A DNA stretch of 64,000 nucleotides, from NCBI RefSeq assembly GCF_963677195.1, contig NZ_OY781918.1:3708923-3772922 (forward strand), written 5' to 3'. Under the pieces are notes generated by a model. It searched no databases. It had not been told where the DNA came from and was given only the letters and a program-made list of their open reading frames with translations. Both the position numbers and the translations under genes were made by a program. This document shows, piece after piece, positions 36,152-44,162 of the stretch. The stretch comes from an uncultured Marinifilum sp. Its GTDB lineage: Bacteria; Bacteroidota; Bacteroidia; Bacteroidales; Marinifilaceae. Within the stretch, counting starts at the first letter, position 1. Every line of letters starts with the position of its first letter.

Positions 36152-38074
36152 ATGACTATAAAAACAAATAATTTAACTTCTATTATTTTATACATATTTC
36201 TTACTGCTTTTTTATTTGCTTCAACTAATACTTATTCTACCAATTTTTCGAATAGCACTTCAAATAATAACACAAGCACATCCATATTAAACAATCAGAG
36301 AAGAAACAATAAAAATGTTCTGATTCTACATTCCTATCATAAAGGATTTAGCTGGACCGATCGAATAATGAAAGGTATTAGTTCTGTTTTAGAAGATAAA
36401 AATATCGAACTATTTGTGAATTACATGGATACTAAGCATTGTTCTAATGATGACTATTTTGAACTTTTGTATCAGATTTATAAGGAGAAATATTCTAACG
36501 TCAGGTTTGATGCTATTTTATCTTCCGATGATCATGCTTTAAATTTCCTTTTACAATACAAAGAAGAGCTCTTTCCCGGAGTACCTGTAGTGTTTTGTGG
36601 AATTAACGACTTTCATCCTGAAAGAATTAAAAATTATACGAATGTAACCGGAACTTACGAAACTTACGACATATTGAGCACACTTAAATTAATTCATAAA
36701 CTTCACCCAAATGTTTCTTCCGTTGCTGTTATAAATGATGGCACAGTTTCTGGCCAAGCCTTTATCAATAGAGTAAAACGCGTTGAGAAAAACTTACAAA
36801 ATACTTTTAAAATTGATTACATATCAGATCTTCCCTTGCAGGAAATGCAAACAAGACTATCTAATTTATCAAGTAAGTCGGTAGTAATTTGGGGAATTTA
36901 CGTACGAACACCAGATGGAAAAACACTTACATATCAGGAAAGTGTAGAATTTACCAGATCTTCAACCCAACTTCCAATTTATTGCATTTGGGATGTTGTA
37001 GGATCAGGAGTGATAGGGGGAAAAATAACAAATCCGGTTTATCAGGGAGAAAAGGCTTCCGAATTGGTTTTGCAAATTCTCAAAGGAAAAAAAGCTGAAA
37101 ATTTGGCTGTATCGGGCAGTCCTATGGTGTATAAATTTGATAATAACATCCTTCAGGAGCATCATATTTCAGAATCTGAACTCCCGGCTGAAAGTATCAT
37201 AATCAATAAGAACCATTCTATTTACGAACAATACAAAAATATTATCTGGATTGTCATTATCATCATCACCATTTTGGTTTTAATTATTATTACTCTTTCT
37301 CATTTGCTAAAGAAAATTAACAGCACAAGTAAGGTACTACAGCTTACCAATAAAGAGCTTGCTTTAGCTAAAGATAAAGCAGAAGAAAGCGACAGATTAA
37401 AAACATGTTTTCTCGCTAATTTAAGTCACGAGATTAGAACTCCTATGAATGGAATTATTGGATTTTCGGAACTTCTTGCCTATAAAAATATTACACCCGA
37501 AAAACACCACAAATACCTTAAGCTTATTAAAAGTAGCAGTCAAAGAATGCTAAATCTTATTAATAACCTTATTGATATTTCTATAATTGAAACAAAACAA
37601 ATGAACTGCAACATTGATCTTATTAATTTACAGGATGTAATGACGAATATGTATCAGTTCTTTTTACCAAGCGCGAATAAAAAAGGATTACTTCTAACTT
37701 ATGAAAATAAGTTGCAGGATGATTCTTTCCAATTTAACAGCGATCAGCAAAAATTAGAACAAATAATTACCAACCTGGTAATGAATGCAATTAAATTTAC
37801 TAAGAGTGGTAAAATTACATTAAGTTGCGAAAAGCAAAATGGAAAGCTCTATTTTCTGGTTGAAGATACCGGAATTGGCATAGACAAAAACTTACAAGAT
37901 GCTATTTTTGATCGTTTTAGACGCAACGAATCTACAACTACTAGAACTGAAGAAGGCAGTGGACTGGGTTTGGCAATTTCCAAATCGCTTGTTGAAATGA
38001 TGGATGGAGAAATTGGTGTGCAATCTGAAATAAACAAAGGCTCAAAATTTTATTTTACTCTTCCCATTCGATAG
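36152..38074 (+). CDS. ABC-substrate-binding-type sensor histidine kinase
   Basis: 640 aa. Signal/anchor segment at about 9-27, then a periplasmic domain of the ABC_sub_bind type at about 50-340 (NVLILHSYHKGFSWTDRI, GVPVVFCGINDFHPERI, VIWGIYVRTPDG, VYQGEKASELVLQIL), one transmembrane helix at about 364-385, HisKA with H426 (ANLSHEIRTPMNGIIGFSEL), and HATPase_c ending GSGLGLAISKSLVEMM. No receiver. The periplasmic part belongs to a family that in transporters binds small ligands, so direct ligand sensing is likely (inference). Divergent from the preceding two-component operon; no partner regulator beside it. Confidence 0.88.
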   Translation: MTIKTNNLTSIILYIFLTAFLFASTNTYSTNFSNSTSNNNTSTSILNNQRRNNKNVLILHSYHKGFSWTDRIMKGISSVLEDKNIELFVNYMDTKHCSNDDYFELLYQIYKEKYSNVRFDAILSSDDHALNFLLQYKEELFPGVPVVFCGINDFHPERIKNYTNVTGTYETYDILSTLKLIHKLHPNVSSVAVINDGTVSGQAFINRVKRVEKNLQNTFKIDYISDLPLQEMQTRLSNLSSKSVVIWGIYVRTPDGKTLTYQESVEFTRSSTQLPIYCIWDVVGSGVIGGKITNPVYQGEKASELVLQILKGKKAENLAVSGSPMVYKFDNNILQEHHISESELPAESIIINKNHSIYEQYKNIIWIVIIIITILVLIIITLSHLLKKINSTSKVLQLTNKELALAKDKAEESDRLKTCFLANLSHEIRTPMNGIIGFSELLAYKNITPEKHHKYLKLIKSSSQRMLNLINNLIDISIIETKQMNCNIDLINLQDVMTNMYQFFLPSANKKGLLLTYENKLQDDSFQFNSDQQKLEQIITNLVMNAIKFTKSGKITLSCEKQNGKLYFLVEDTGIGIDKNLQDAIFDRFRRNESTTTRTEEGSGLGLAISKSLVEMMDGEIGVQSEINKGSKFYFTLPIR

Positions 38075-38087
38075 TACTAAAAAATAT

Positions 38088-38119
38088 AAAGCCATGACTC
38101 AAATTGAATCATGGCTTTT
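38088..38119. terminator. Terminator between convergent genes
   Basis: Arms AAAGCCATGA (38088-38097) and TCATGGCTTT (38109-38118), 11-base loop, with a T-run on the plus strand. It ends the kinase gene and may also serve acr3. Confidence 0.75.
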
Positions 38120-38163
38120 GAATTTATAAACTACAATAACCCAATGTAATATTAAAAACACAC

Positions 38164-39246
38164 TTAATCTTCACTATCGATAGCACATTTTACTGCTTCC
38201 ACTTTACCACCGAAGTATTTATTTTTTAGCTTTAAGGATACATTGACCAATGCAATTAAAACTGGTACCTCAACCAATGGACCAATAACGGCAGCAAACG
38301 CTACTCCCGAATTAATACCAAACACTGCAATGGCTACCGCAATAGCCAATTCGAAATTATTACTTGCTGCGGTAAACGATAAGCTGGCAGTTTTCGAATA
38401 TCCTGCCTTGAACTTATGCCCCATAAAAAATGAAATCAGGAACATAATTACAAAGTAAATTACCAGAGGAATTGCAATTCGAACCACATCGAATGGTAAC
38501 TGCACAATGTACTCTCCTTTAAGCGAGAACATCACAAAAATGGTAAATAACAATGCGATCAGCGTAAGCGGGCTAATTTTAGGTATGAATTTTTTCTGAT
38601 ACCAATCTTTTCCTTTGGCTTTAATCCCAAAATAACGGGTAATCATTCCAGCAAAAAATGGTATTCCAAGATAGATTAACACACTTTCGGCAATATCACC
38701 CATTGTTACATCCACAACCGATCCTTGCAATCCGAAATATCCCGGTAACACGGTAATAAAAACGTAGGCATAAACCGAGAAAAACAAAACCTGAAAAATG
38801 CTATTAAAAGCTACCAAGCCAGCTGCATACTCAGGATCTCCCTTTGCCAAATCGTTCCACACAATTACCATGGCAATACAACGAGCCAATCCAATCAGAA
38901 TCAATCCAGTCATGTACTCAGGATAATCCTGCAGAAAAATAATTGCCAGTGCAAACATTAAAGTCGGGCCAAGCAACCAATTCTGTACCAAAGAAAGAAT
39001 CAGAATCTTACGATTTTTAAATACATCTTTTAATTCTTCATATTTAACTTTTGCCAAAGGTGGATACATCATAATTACCAAACCTATAGCAATTGGCACA
39101 TTGGTAGTTCCTACCGACAATTTATTCCAAAAACCTGCCATTGCCGGAGAAAAATAACCGGCTCCAACTCCTATGGCCATTGCAGCAAATATCCATAAAG
39201 TAAGATATCTGTCCAAAAATGATAATTTCTTATTTAAAGCACCCAT
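38164..39246 (-). CDS. acr3: ACR3-family arsenite efflux permease
   Basis: 360-aa inner-membrane carrier with ten hydrophobic segments. It exports arsenite using the proton gradient. Family marks include [20 protein letters not shown] at the start, [18 protein letters not shown], the essential cysteine region [18 protein letters not shown] and [17 protein letters not shown]. Third gene of arsR-arsC-acr3; it begins four bases after arsC ends. Regulated from the ArsR-controlled promoter at 40043-40073. Confidence 0.93.
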   Translation of the reverse strand: MGALNKKLSFLDRYLTLWIFAAMAIGVGAGYFSPAMAGFWNKLSVGTTNVPIAIGLVIMMYPPLAKVKYEELKDVFKNRKILILSLVQNWLLGPTLMFALAIIFLQDYPEYMTGLILIGLARCIAMVIVWNDLAKGDPEYAAGLVAFNSIFQVLFFSVYAYVFITVLPGYFGLQGSVVDVTMGDIAESVLIYLGIPFFAGMITRYFGIKAKGKDWYQKKFIPKISPLTLIALLFTIFVMFSLKGEYIVQLPFDVVRIAIPLVIYFVIMFLISFFMGHKFKAGYSKTASLSFTAASNNFELAIAVAIAVFGINSGVAFAAVIGPLVEVPVLIALVNVSLKLKNKYFGGKVEAVKCAIDSED

Positions 39247-39250
39247 TTTC

Positions 39251-39673
39251 TTATTTATTTAAGATATACTCTTCATTAAATTTTGAGAAATCTCTACGAA
39301 TCTCTTCTCTAACTCTTCTGAACACTTCAAATACTTCCTCTTCAGTTCCTTCGGCGTAAGCAGGATCGTCGAAACCTATGTGAAGACGAGTGCCTACAGG
39401 TCCTACAAAAGCAGGACAAGCCTCTTTGGCTCCACCACATACAGAGATTAGGAAATCTACTCCATCTTCTAAAAATTCGTCTACCATTTTCGGACGCTGA
39501 GAACTAATATCTACACCTATTTCGGCCATGGCCTTAACTGCTAAAGGATGAACCTGATCAGCAATTTTTGTTCCTGCAGAAACAACTTCCAATTCTGGAT
39601 TAATCTCTCTTAAAATTGCTTCACCCATCTGACTTCTACAGGAATTTCCTGTACACAATACTAATACTTTCAT
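39251..39673 (-). CDS. arsC: Arsenate reductase (thioredoxin type)
   Basis: 140 aa from [14 protein letters not shown]; a start seven codons upstream would overlap arsR and is less likely. Low-molecular-weight phosphatase fold with the P-loop C7-x5-R13 and the two further redox cysteines C79 and C86 ([11 protein letters not shown]), which pass electrons from thioredoxin. Converts arsenate to arsenite for the adjacent ACR3 pump. [17 protein letters not shown] follows as in the family. 14 bases separate it from arsR. Confidence 0.93.
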   Translation of the reverse strand: MKVLVLCTGNSCRSQMGEAILREINPELEVVSAGTKIADQVHPLAVKAMAEIGVDISSQRPKMVDEFLEDGVDFLISVCGGAKEACPAFVGPVGTRLHIGFDDPAYAEGTEEEVFEVFRRVREEIRRDFSKFNEEYILNK

Positions 39674-39687
39674 TCTTCGGTTTTTAT

Positions 39688-40014
39688 TTAACAATTATTA
39701 CTATCACAAGGAATTAATTCTTCGAATAAAGCACCAAACACTTTTTTTAATTTGTCTATTCCTTCGGTACTTAAACAGTATTTTATTTTTAAACCTTCCA
39801 CATCACCTTTAATCAAACCAATTGTTTTTAATTCCTTTAAATGCTGCGAAACTGTTGTCCTGCTTAAGGGAAGGTAATCGGAAATATCACCCGAAATACA
39901 AGTTGGAGTTGATGATAAAAACTGTAAAATAGCAATTCGGGCCGGATGCGATAAGGCTTTCGCCAAAGAGGCAATTTCCTGCTGTTTATCTTCAAACAAT
40001 TCCAATTTTTTCAT
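39688..40014 (-). CDS. arsR: ArsR-family metalloregulator
   Basis: 108-aa winged-helix repressor (SHPARIAILQFL, LSRTTVSQHLKELKTIGLI, VEGLKIKYCLS). The classical ELCVCDL metal box is replaced by TPTCISGDI; cysteines C39, C80, C103 and C108 are available, and the C-terminal pair CDSNNC may form or complete the As(III) site (inference). It leads the operon arsR-arsC-acr3 and presumably represses it at the dyad overlapping its own -7 box. Confidence 0.9.
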   Translation of the reverse strand: MKKLELFEDKQQEIASLAKALSHPARIAILQFLSSTPTCISGDISDYLPLSRTTVSQHLKELKTIGLIKGDVEGLKIKYCLSTEGIDKLKKVFGALFEELIPCDSNNC

Positions 40015-40033
40015 GATGATTTGATTTTAATTT

Positions 40034-40059
40034 CTAATGACGCAAACATACGACATTAG
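40034..40059 (-). promoter_or_regulatory. Operator dyad of the ars operon
   Basis: Hyphenated inverted repeat CTAATGACG-N8-CGACATTAG (one internal mismatch pair) that encloses the -7 box of the ars promoter. Placement and symmetry are what an ArsR dimer would need to block RNA polymerase. Confidence 0.65.
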
Positions 40060-40073
40060 TTTTAGATTGCAAA
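40043..40073 (-). promoter_or_regulatory. ars promoter: TTTG-N19-TATGTTTG
   Basis: On the minus strand TTTG (40070-40073), exactly 19 bases, then TATGTTTG (40043-40050): both halves of the Bacteroidota promoter at ideal spacing. It lies 29 bases before the arsR ATG. Confidence 0.75.
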
Positions 40074-40103
40074 CAAAATTGAAAAATTTTACAATTTATT
40101 AAC

Positions 40104-40136
40104 ACAAAAAAAGTCCCTCTCAAACGAAAGGGACTT
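40104..40136 (-). terminator. Terminator of the yqhD transcript
   Basis: Stem AAGTCCCT (40111-40118) with AGGGACTT (40129-40136). On the minus strand the stem is followed by seven Ts (40104-40110). It is 21 bases past the stop of the alcohol dehydrogenase. Confidence 0.8.
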
Positions 40137-40156
40137 CACAACATTTTAAATATCAA

Positions 40157-41311
40157 CTACAAACGAGCTTCTAAAATTCCAGCAACATCTGTTACTGCAA
40201 CATCGGGTAACATTCCAACATATCCACGCTTCAAAAATCTTTTTGAAATCGTTTCAATAGAATCCATACCAACATTGTGATCGCCTAAACGAGTTGCAAT
40301 TCCCACTGACTGGAAAAATTCTTCTGTTTTTTGAATCGCCAAAGTTTTTTTCTCATCATCAGATCCTTCGGTGATGTTCCAAACTCTCTCGGCATATTGT
40401 AAAAGCTTCTCTCCTCTATGTTCTTTCAAATGATTTAACAAACCAGGCAATACTATGGCTAAAGTAACCGCATGGTCGATTCCATGGAAAGCTGTTAGCT
40501 CATGACCAATCATGTGAGTAGCCCAGTCGCTTTTTACTCCCATACTAATTAATCCGTTTAATGCCATAGTAGCTGCCCACATTAAATTGGCTCTGTTTTC
40601 GTAATCAGGAGTTTCCGAATTAATTGCTTTTGGTCCTTCTTCAATTAAAGTCAACAACAAACCTTCAGCAAAACGATCCTGAACAGGAGAATTTACCGGA
40701 TAAGTTAAATACTGCTCAATTACATGAACATAAGCATCAACAATACCATTGGTAATTTGTCGCATTGGCAATGAGTAAGTTGTTTCGGGATCTAAAACAG
40801 AGAATTTAGGATACAACAATGGATTATTGAAAGCTCTCTTTTCTTTAGTTGCTGCTTTAGTAACAACACCACCACTGTTCATCTCAGATCCTGTTGCTGC
40901 CAAGGTCAACACAGCACCTAAATCTACTGCATCGGTAACAGGAGCTTGTTTTACCAAAATATCCCAAGGATCTTCGCCAGTAAACTTAGCTGCAGCAGCA
41001 ATAAATTTGGTTCCATCAACTACTGATCCACCACCTACTGCCAACAAAAAATCAATTTTCTCTGATTTTACAATTTCTACTGCTTTCATTAAGGTTTCGA
41101 AATGCGGATTAGCTTCAATGCCCGAAAACTCGGTCACATCATAACCTTTCAATGCACTTACAACCTGATCGTACACACCATTTTTCTTGATGCTACCACC
41201 ACCGTAAGTCATTAATATTTTAGCATCTTTAGAAATGTGTTTTCCTAATTCAGCAATTTTTCCTTTCCCGAATATTACTTTTACAGGATTATAAAAATCA
41301 AAATTTTCCAT
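40157..41311 (-). CDS. yqhD: YqhD-like iron-containing alcohol dehydrogenase
   Basis: 384 aa, the usual length for group III NAD(P)H-dependent alcohol dehydrogenases. GGGSVVDGTK (93-102) is the nucleotide-binding loop, and the metal ligands are probably D192 and H196 (DAYVHVIEQ), H266 and H280 (THMIGH, GIDHAV). YqhD reduces aldehydes from lipid peroxidation with NADPH (established for E. coli). The start MENFDFYNPVKVIFG matches the family. 21 bases downstream of the DJ-1-type gene, so one operon for reactive-aldehyde removal is likely. Confidence 0.9.
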   Translation of the reverse strand: MENFDFYNPVKVIFGKGKIAELGKHISKDAKILMTYGGGSIKKNGVYDQVVSALKGYDVTEFSGIEANPHFETLMKAVEIVKSEKIDFLLAVGGGSVVDGTKFIAAAAKFTGEDPWDILVKQAPVTDAVDLGAVLTLAATGSEMNSGGVVTKAATKEKRAFNNPLLYPKFSVLDPETTYSLPMRQITNGIVDAYVHVIEQYLTYPVNSPVQDRFAEGLLLTLIEEGPKAINSETPDYENRANLMWAATMALNGLISMGVKSDWATHMIGHELTAFHGIDHAVTLAIVLPGLLNHLKEHRGEKLLQYAERVWNITEGSDDEKKTLAIQKTEEFFQSVGIATRLGDHNVGMDSIETISKRFLKRGYVGMLPDVAVTDVAGILEARL

Positions 41312-41332
41312 CTTATATTTTATTTATTTTAA

Positions 41333-42004
41333 TTATAATTTATTTAAAGCCTTTACAAGTTCTTTGGCCATTAAAAGATCCGATGCCGGATTTTGCCCTG
41401 TTATTAATCTACCATCAACAACAACATACTCCTGCCAATTTGCTGCAGATGAATAATTTGCACCTTTCTCTTTTAAGCTTGTTTCTAAAAGAAAAGGCAA
41501 TTTAGAATCTGTGCCCAATGCTTCTTCTTCATTATTACTAAAAGCTGTTACATTTTTACCTTCAACTAAAAAAGATCCATTAGAAAGTTTCACATTTAGT
41601 AATCCTCCACCACCATGACACACCGAGCACACAACACCTCCTTTTTCGTATATTTTTCTTGTTAGTTCAGCTATTTCTTTATTATCAGGTAAATCGAACA
41701 TTACACCAAAACCGCCAGGAAAATAAATTGCATCGTAATCATCTGCATTAATTTCTTTTGGAGAATAGCTATTTCTAAATTTTTCGCCTCCTTTTTTATC
41801 TGCAAGAAAACACTTTACTTTTGCATCATCTAAATCTAATTTTTTAACAGGAACTGCTCCTCCTTTCGGTGATACAAAGTCCATTTCGATTCCATTTTTA
41901 AGCAAATAGAAATAAGGAACAGCTACTTCTAATACATAGCAACCAGATTCCCATCCATTTTTATCCTTAAAGTGACTCGTTACGGCAAATAAAACTTTAC
42001 TCAT
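41333..42004 (-). CDS. DJ-1/PfpI protein, Hsp31/glyoxalase III-like
   Basis: 223 aa. Nucleophile C129 in VVCSVCHGGGGL at the elbow, E19 in NGWESGCY, and the size and order of segments (YFPGGFGVMFDLPDN, GKNVTAFSNNEEEALG, LITGQNPAS) match the Hsp31-like class. Those enzymes convert methylglyoxal to lactate without cofactor. Pairing with YqhD supports a carbonyl-stress role. Promoter probably the TAACTTTG upstream; the divergent LysR is the likely regulator (inference). Confidence 0.85.
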   Translation of the reverse strand: MSKVLFAVTSHFKDKNGWESGCYVLEVAVPYFYLLKNGIEMDFVSPKGGAVPVKKLDLDDAKVKCFLADKKGGEKFRNSYSPKEINADDYDAIYFPGGFGVMFDLPDNKEIAELTRKIYEKGGVVCSVCHGGGGLLNVKLSNGSFLVEGKNVTAFSNNEEEALGTDSKLPFLLETSLKEKGANYSSAANWQEYVVVDGRLITGQNPASDLLMAKELVKALNKL

Positions 42005-42026
42005 GCTTCTGAATTATTATTTGTGA

Positions 42027-42034
42027 CAAAGTTA
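42027..42034 (-). promoter_or_regulatory. Candidate -7 box of the DJ-1/yqhD operon (TAACTTTG)
   Basis: TAACTTTG on the minus strand, exact TAnnTTTG, 22 bases before the ATG at 42004. The -33 position reads TTTC instead of TTTG. Confidence 0.5.
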
Positions 42035-42050
42035 AATCGACTTTTTCTAT

Positions 42051-42066
42051 AAGAAAAATTATTCTT
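42051..42066. promoter_or_regulatory. Possible LysR operator
   Basis: AAGAA-N6-TTCTT dyad in the 94-base gap between divergent lysR-type and DJ-1 genes, next to the -33 position of the latter. Short and AT-rich, so weak evidence; the position suits a LysR activator. Confidence 0.3.
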
Positions 42067-42098
42067 TTTATACCTTTATATAAATTTATTTATACAAT

Positions 42099-42998
42099 AT
42101 GGTAAATCTTGAGTGGTACAGAACTTTTAAGGCGATTTACGAACGTGGAACTTTAACCGGAGCAGCAGAAACCTTACTATTAACACAACCTGGTGTAAGT
42201 CAACAACTAACAGCCTTAGAAACTTATATGGGTGTTAAACTATTTGACCGAAAACCTCGCAAAATGCTGGCTACACCAAACGGCATACAGCTTTACAATC
42301 AAATTGAGGAAGCTATTCTTCAACTCGAAAAAACTGAAGAAAGTTTTAAGCGAAGAAGCCTTAAGGACCGACCTTCGGCAAAAGTTGGCATGTCCATAGA
42401 AATGTTCAACCATGCTTTCGCCAATATTCTCGATAAACTGGAAATGAATGTTGAATTTACCTTTGGCGAAAATGAAGAACTGCAATCAAAATTATTTGCT
42501 AAAGAACTGGATTTAACCATTACCACTCTGCAACACAATTATCAGAATATAGAATACAAACATCTTTGTAAAGAAGCCGTTTTATTGGTTTGCAGTAAAA
42601 ATTTAGATACCATTCCGTTCAATCAATTTGTGTATGAAAAAAAAATGAATAAAGCAGAAAAATGGTTGAGTCAACAAAATTGGTATTCCTACACTTATAA
42701 AATGGAAACCATAAAATCGTTTTGGTCTCAAAATTTTAAAAAGAAACCATATTTTAAACCTCGATATGTTATACCCAATTTAAGTTGTATGCTAGAGGCA
42801 ATTCAACGAAACAAAGGAGTTTGTATTTTACCTTCAAGTTTGTGTAGTGATTTATTGGAGAAAAAAGAAATTAGAGAATTGTGGCAAGGAATAAAAACCA
42901 CCTATTACAACAAGTATTTTGCCATACAAACTCAAAGTAAAAATTTAAAACAAACAGAAGAAATAATAAAAATACTTTTAGAAAAGGAAAATCAATAA
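42099..42998 (+). CDS. LysR-family transcription regulator
   Basis: 299 aa. N-terminal winged helix (WYRTFKAIYERGTLTGAAETL, LLTQPGVSQQLTALETYMGV), then a periplasmic-binding-protein-like effector domain, fairly diverged, ending near residue 295. Divergent from DJ-1/yqhD with 94 bases between, the usual arrangement of a LysR regulator and its target. It is followed 17 bases later by the ArsC/Spx-like gene, which may be co-transcribed. Effector unknown. Confidence 0.88.
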   Translation: MVNLEWYRTFKAIYERGTLTGAAETLLLTQPGVSQQLTALETYMGVKLFDRKPRKMLATPNGIQLYNQIEEAILQLEKTEESFKRRSLKDRPSAKVGMSIEMFNHAFANILDKLEMNVEFTFGENEELQSKLFAKELDLTITTLQHNYQNIEYKHLCKEAVLLVCSKNLDTIPFNQFVYEKKMNKAEKWLSQQNWYSYTYKMETIKSFWSQNFKKKPYFKPRYVIPNLSCMLEAIQRNKGVCILPSSLCSDLLEKKEIRELWQGIKTTYYNKYFAIQTQSKNLKQTEEIIKILLEKENQ

Positions 42999-43015
42999 TT
43001 AAAAAATATAACTAG

Positions 43016-43378
43016 ATGAAAAAAATATACTATTTATCGACTTGCTCGACCTGTACAAGAATTATTAAAGAATTGAATTTAAATTCTGATTTTATATATC
43101 AAGACATTAAAACTGAAAAAATAAGTGAAAAACAACTGGAAGAAATGGCGGAAATGGCTGGGAGTTACCAAAACTTATTTAGCCGACGTGCAATGAAATA
43201 TAAAGAATTAGGCTTAAAAGATAAGAAACTAAACGAAGAAGAGTTTAAAAATTATATTCTATCGGAATATACTTTTTTAAAGCGACCTGTATTAATAATT
43301 GATAATAATATTTTTATAGGCAACTCGAAAAAAAATGTAGAAAAAGCAAAATCGATACTCGAAACAATTAAGAAGTAG
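43016..43378 (+). CDS. ArsC/Spx-like thioredoxin-fold protein
   Basis: 120 aa of the ArsC/Spx/YffB family (PF03960). Redox motif C10-S-T-C13 in YYLSTCSTCTRII; the later FLKRPVLIIDNNIFIG contains the conserved Arg-Pro of the family. Distinct from the phosphatase-type ArsC of the ars operon. Could reduce a disulphide or arsenate with glutathione, or act like Spx on RNA polymerase; the sequence does not decide. Probably in an operon with the upstream LysR gene. Confidence 0.8.
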   Translation: MKKIYYLSTCSTCTRIIKELNLNSDFIYQDIKTEKISEKQLEEMAEMAGSYQNLFSRRAMKYKELGLKDKKLNEEEFKNYILSEYTFLKRPVLIIDNNIFIGNSKKNVEKAKSILETIKK

Positions 43379-43492
43379 AGCTGTAATTTTGTAAATAGCG
43401 TATTAAATAATAACTTATGCACTGTTTTTAAGCTACCACACCAAAATTTTATCGTTTTTTTTTATTTGTTACTAAACTTAAAACTTTTACTT

Positions 43493-43837
43493 ATGCCTTA
43501 TTTAAAAGTTCAAACTAACAAAAGCTTTTCAAGCAGAAAGCAGCAAAATTTTTTAAAAGAATGTTCTGCTCTTATTTCATTCGAACTGGGAAAGCCTGAA
43601 AAATACGTAATGACAGTTTTTGAACCAAAAATTGAAATGACATTGGGAGGAAACAACGATTCTGCCATTTTTCTTCAGTTAAAAAGTATTGGTTTACCCG
43701 ATACAAAAACCAAAGACTTATCAAAAAAGTTTGCCAATTTAGTTGAAGAAAAACTAAAGATTCCTAAAGACAGAGTACAAATTGAATTTATGGATGTGCC
43801 AAGAGGTTTTTGGGGTTGGAATGGTATTCTTTTTTGA
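43493..43837 (+). CDS. MIF-like tautomerase
   Basis: 114 aa from MPYLKVQTN; the frame is open nine codons further up, but the catalytic proline must follow the initiator Met, which fixes this start. After Met removal P2 would be the general base. The MIF/D-dopachrome tautomerase pattern is visible in YVMTVFEPKIEMTLGGNNDS, AIFLQLKSIG and the end VQIEFMDVPRGFWGWNG. Physiological substrate unknown in bacteria; phenylpyruvate is the common test substrate. It lies 114 bases after the Spx-like gene. Confidence 0.85.
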   Translation: MPYLKVQTNKSFSSRKQQNFLKECSALISFELGKPEKYVMTVFEPKIEMTLGGNNDSAIFLQLKSIGLPDTKTKDLSKKFANLVEEKLKIPKDRVQIEFMDVPRGFWGWNGILF

Positions 43838-43960
43838 ATTAGCATTAAAGCAAACGTTTGAAAATAAATAATCAGTTAATTTTTTAACAATTTATATAAT
43901 TTTTATTGCTTTTATGAAAATTTTACACACCTTTACATCGAAAAATTGAGATACACAGAG

Positions 43961-44026
43961 ATGATAACATTAATTTACAAATATAAAAAGCTATATAAAC
44001 GCAATAAACAGATGACGTTTTTATAA
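43961..44026 (+). CDS. Candidate lysine-rich leader peptide
   Basis: ATG at 43961, 21 codons, TAA at 44024-44026. Five of the 21 residues are lysine (in the run YKYKKLYKRNKQ). It lies 37 bases before a terminator and about 135 bases before lysC, as a leader peptide of a lysine-controlled attenuator should. No good ribosome-binding site (AGAG touches the ATG), and AT-rich DNA gives Lys codons by chance, so this may be accidental. Confidence 0.3.
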   Translation: MITLIYKYKKLYKRNKQMTFL

Positions 44027-44062
44027 ATTTGTAGAATAATGTAATGCTCTCTTAAAATATAG

Positions 44063-44091
44063 AAGCCTGCAGAATTCTGCAGGCTTTTTTT
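44063..44091 (+). terminator. Terminator or attenuator before lysC
   Basis: A perfect 24-base palindrome (44063-44074 with 44075-44086) followed by Ts to 44091. 225 bases past the tautomerase stop and 71 before lysC. It may simply end the upstream transcript; the distance and the Lys-rich frame before it suggest an attenuator instead. Confidence 0.85.
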
Positions 44092-44162
44092 GAACGCTTA
44101 ATTTATACTAAACAACACTCCAGGTAAACTGGAAAACTGAAAAACTAAAAAACTATTAACCA

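Larger units (their letters stand above)
43838..44162. other. Leader region of lysC
   Basis: 325 bases between the tautomerase and lysC. Contents in order: a weak promoter (TTG about 43906, 19 bases, CACCTTTA at 43928-43935), a 21-codon Lys-rich frame (43961-44026), a second -7-like TAAATTTG (44024-44031), a strong terminator (44063-44091), and a degenerate AAACTGGA-type tandem stretch up to the lysC ATG. The arrangement resembles an attenuator (see findings). Confidence 0.45.

Noticed and set aside
44024..44091. Small RNA from the TAAATTTG box to the terminator
   Set aside because: The -7 match has no -33 partner and overlaps the end of the Lys-rich frame; the attenuator reading explains the terminator better.
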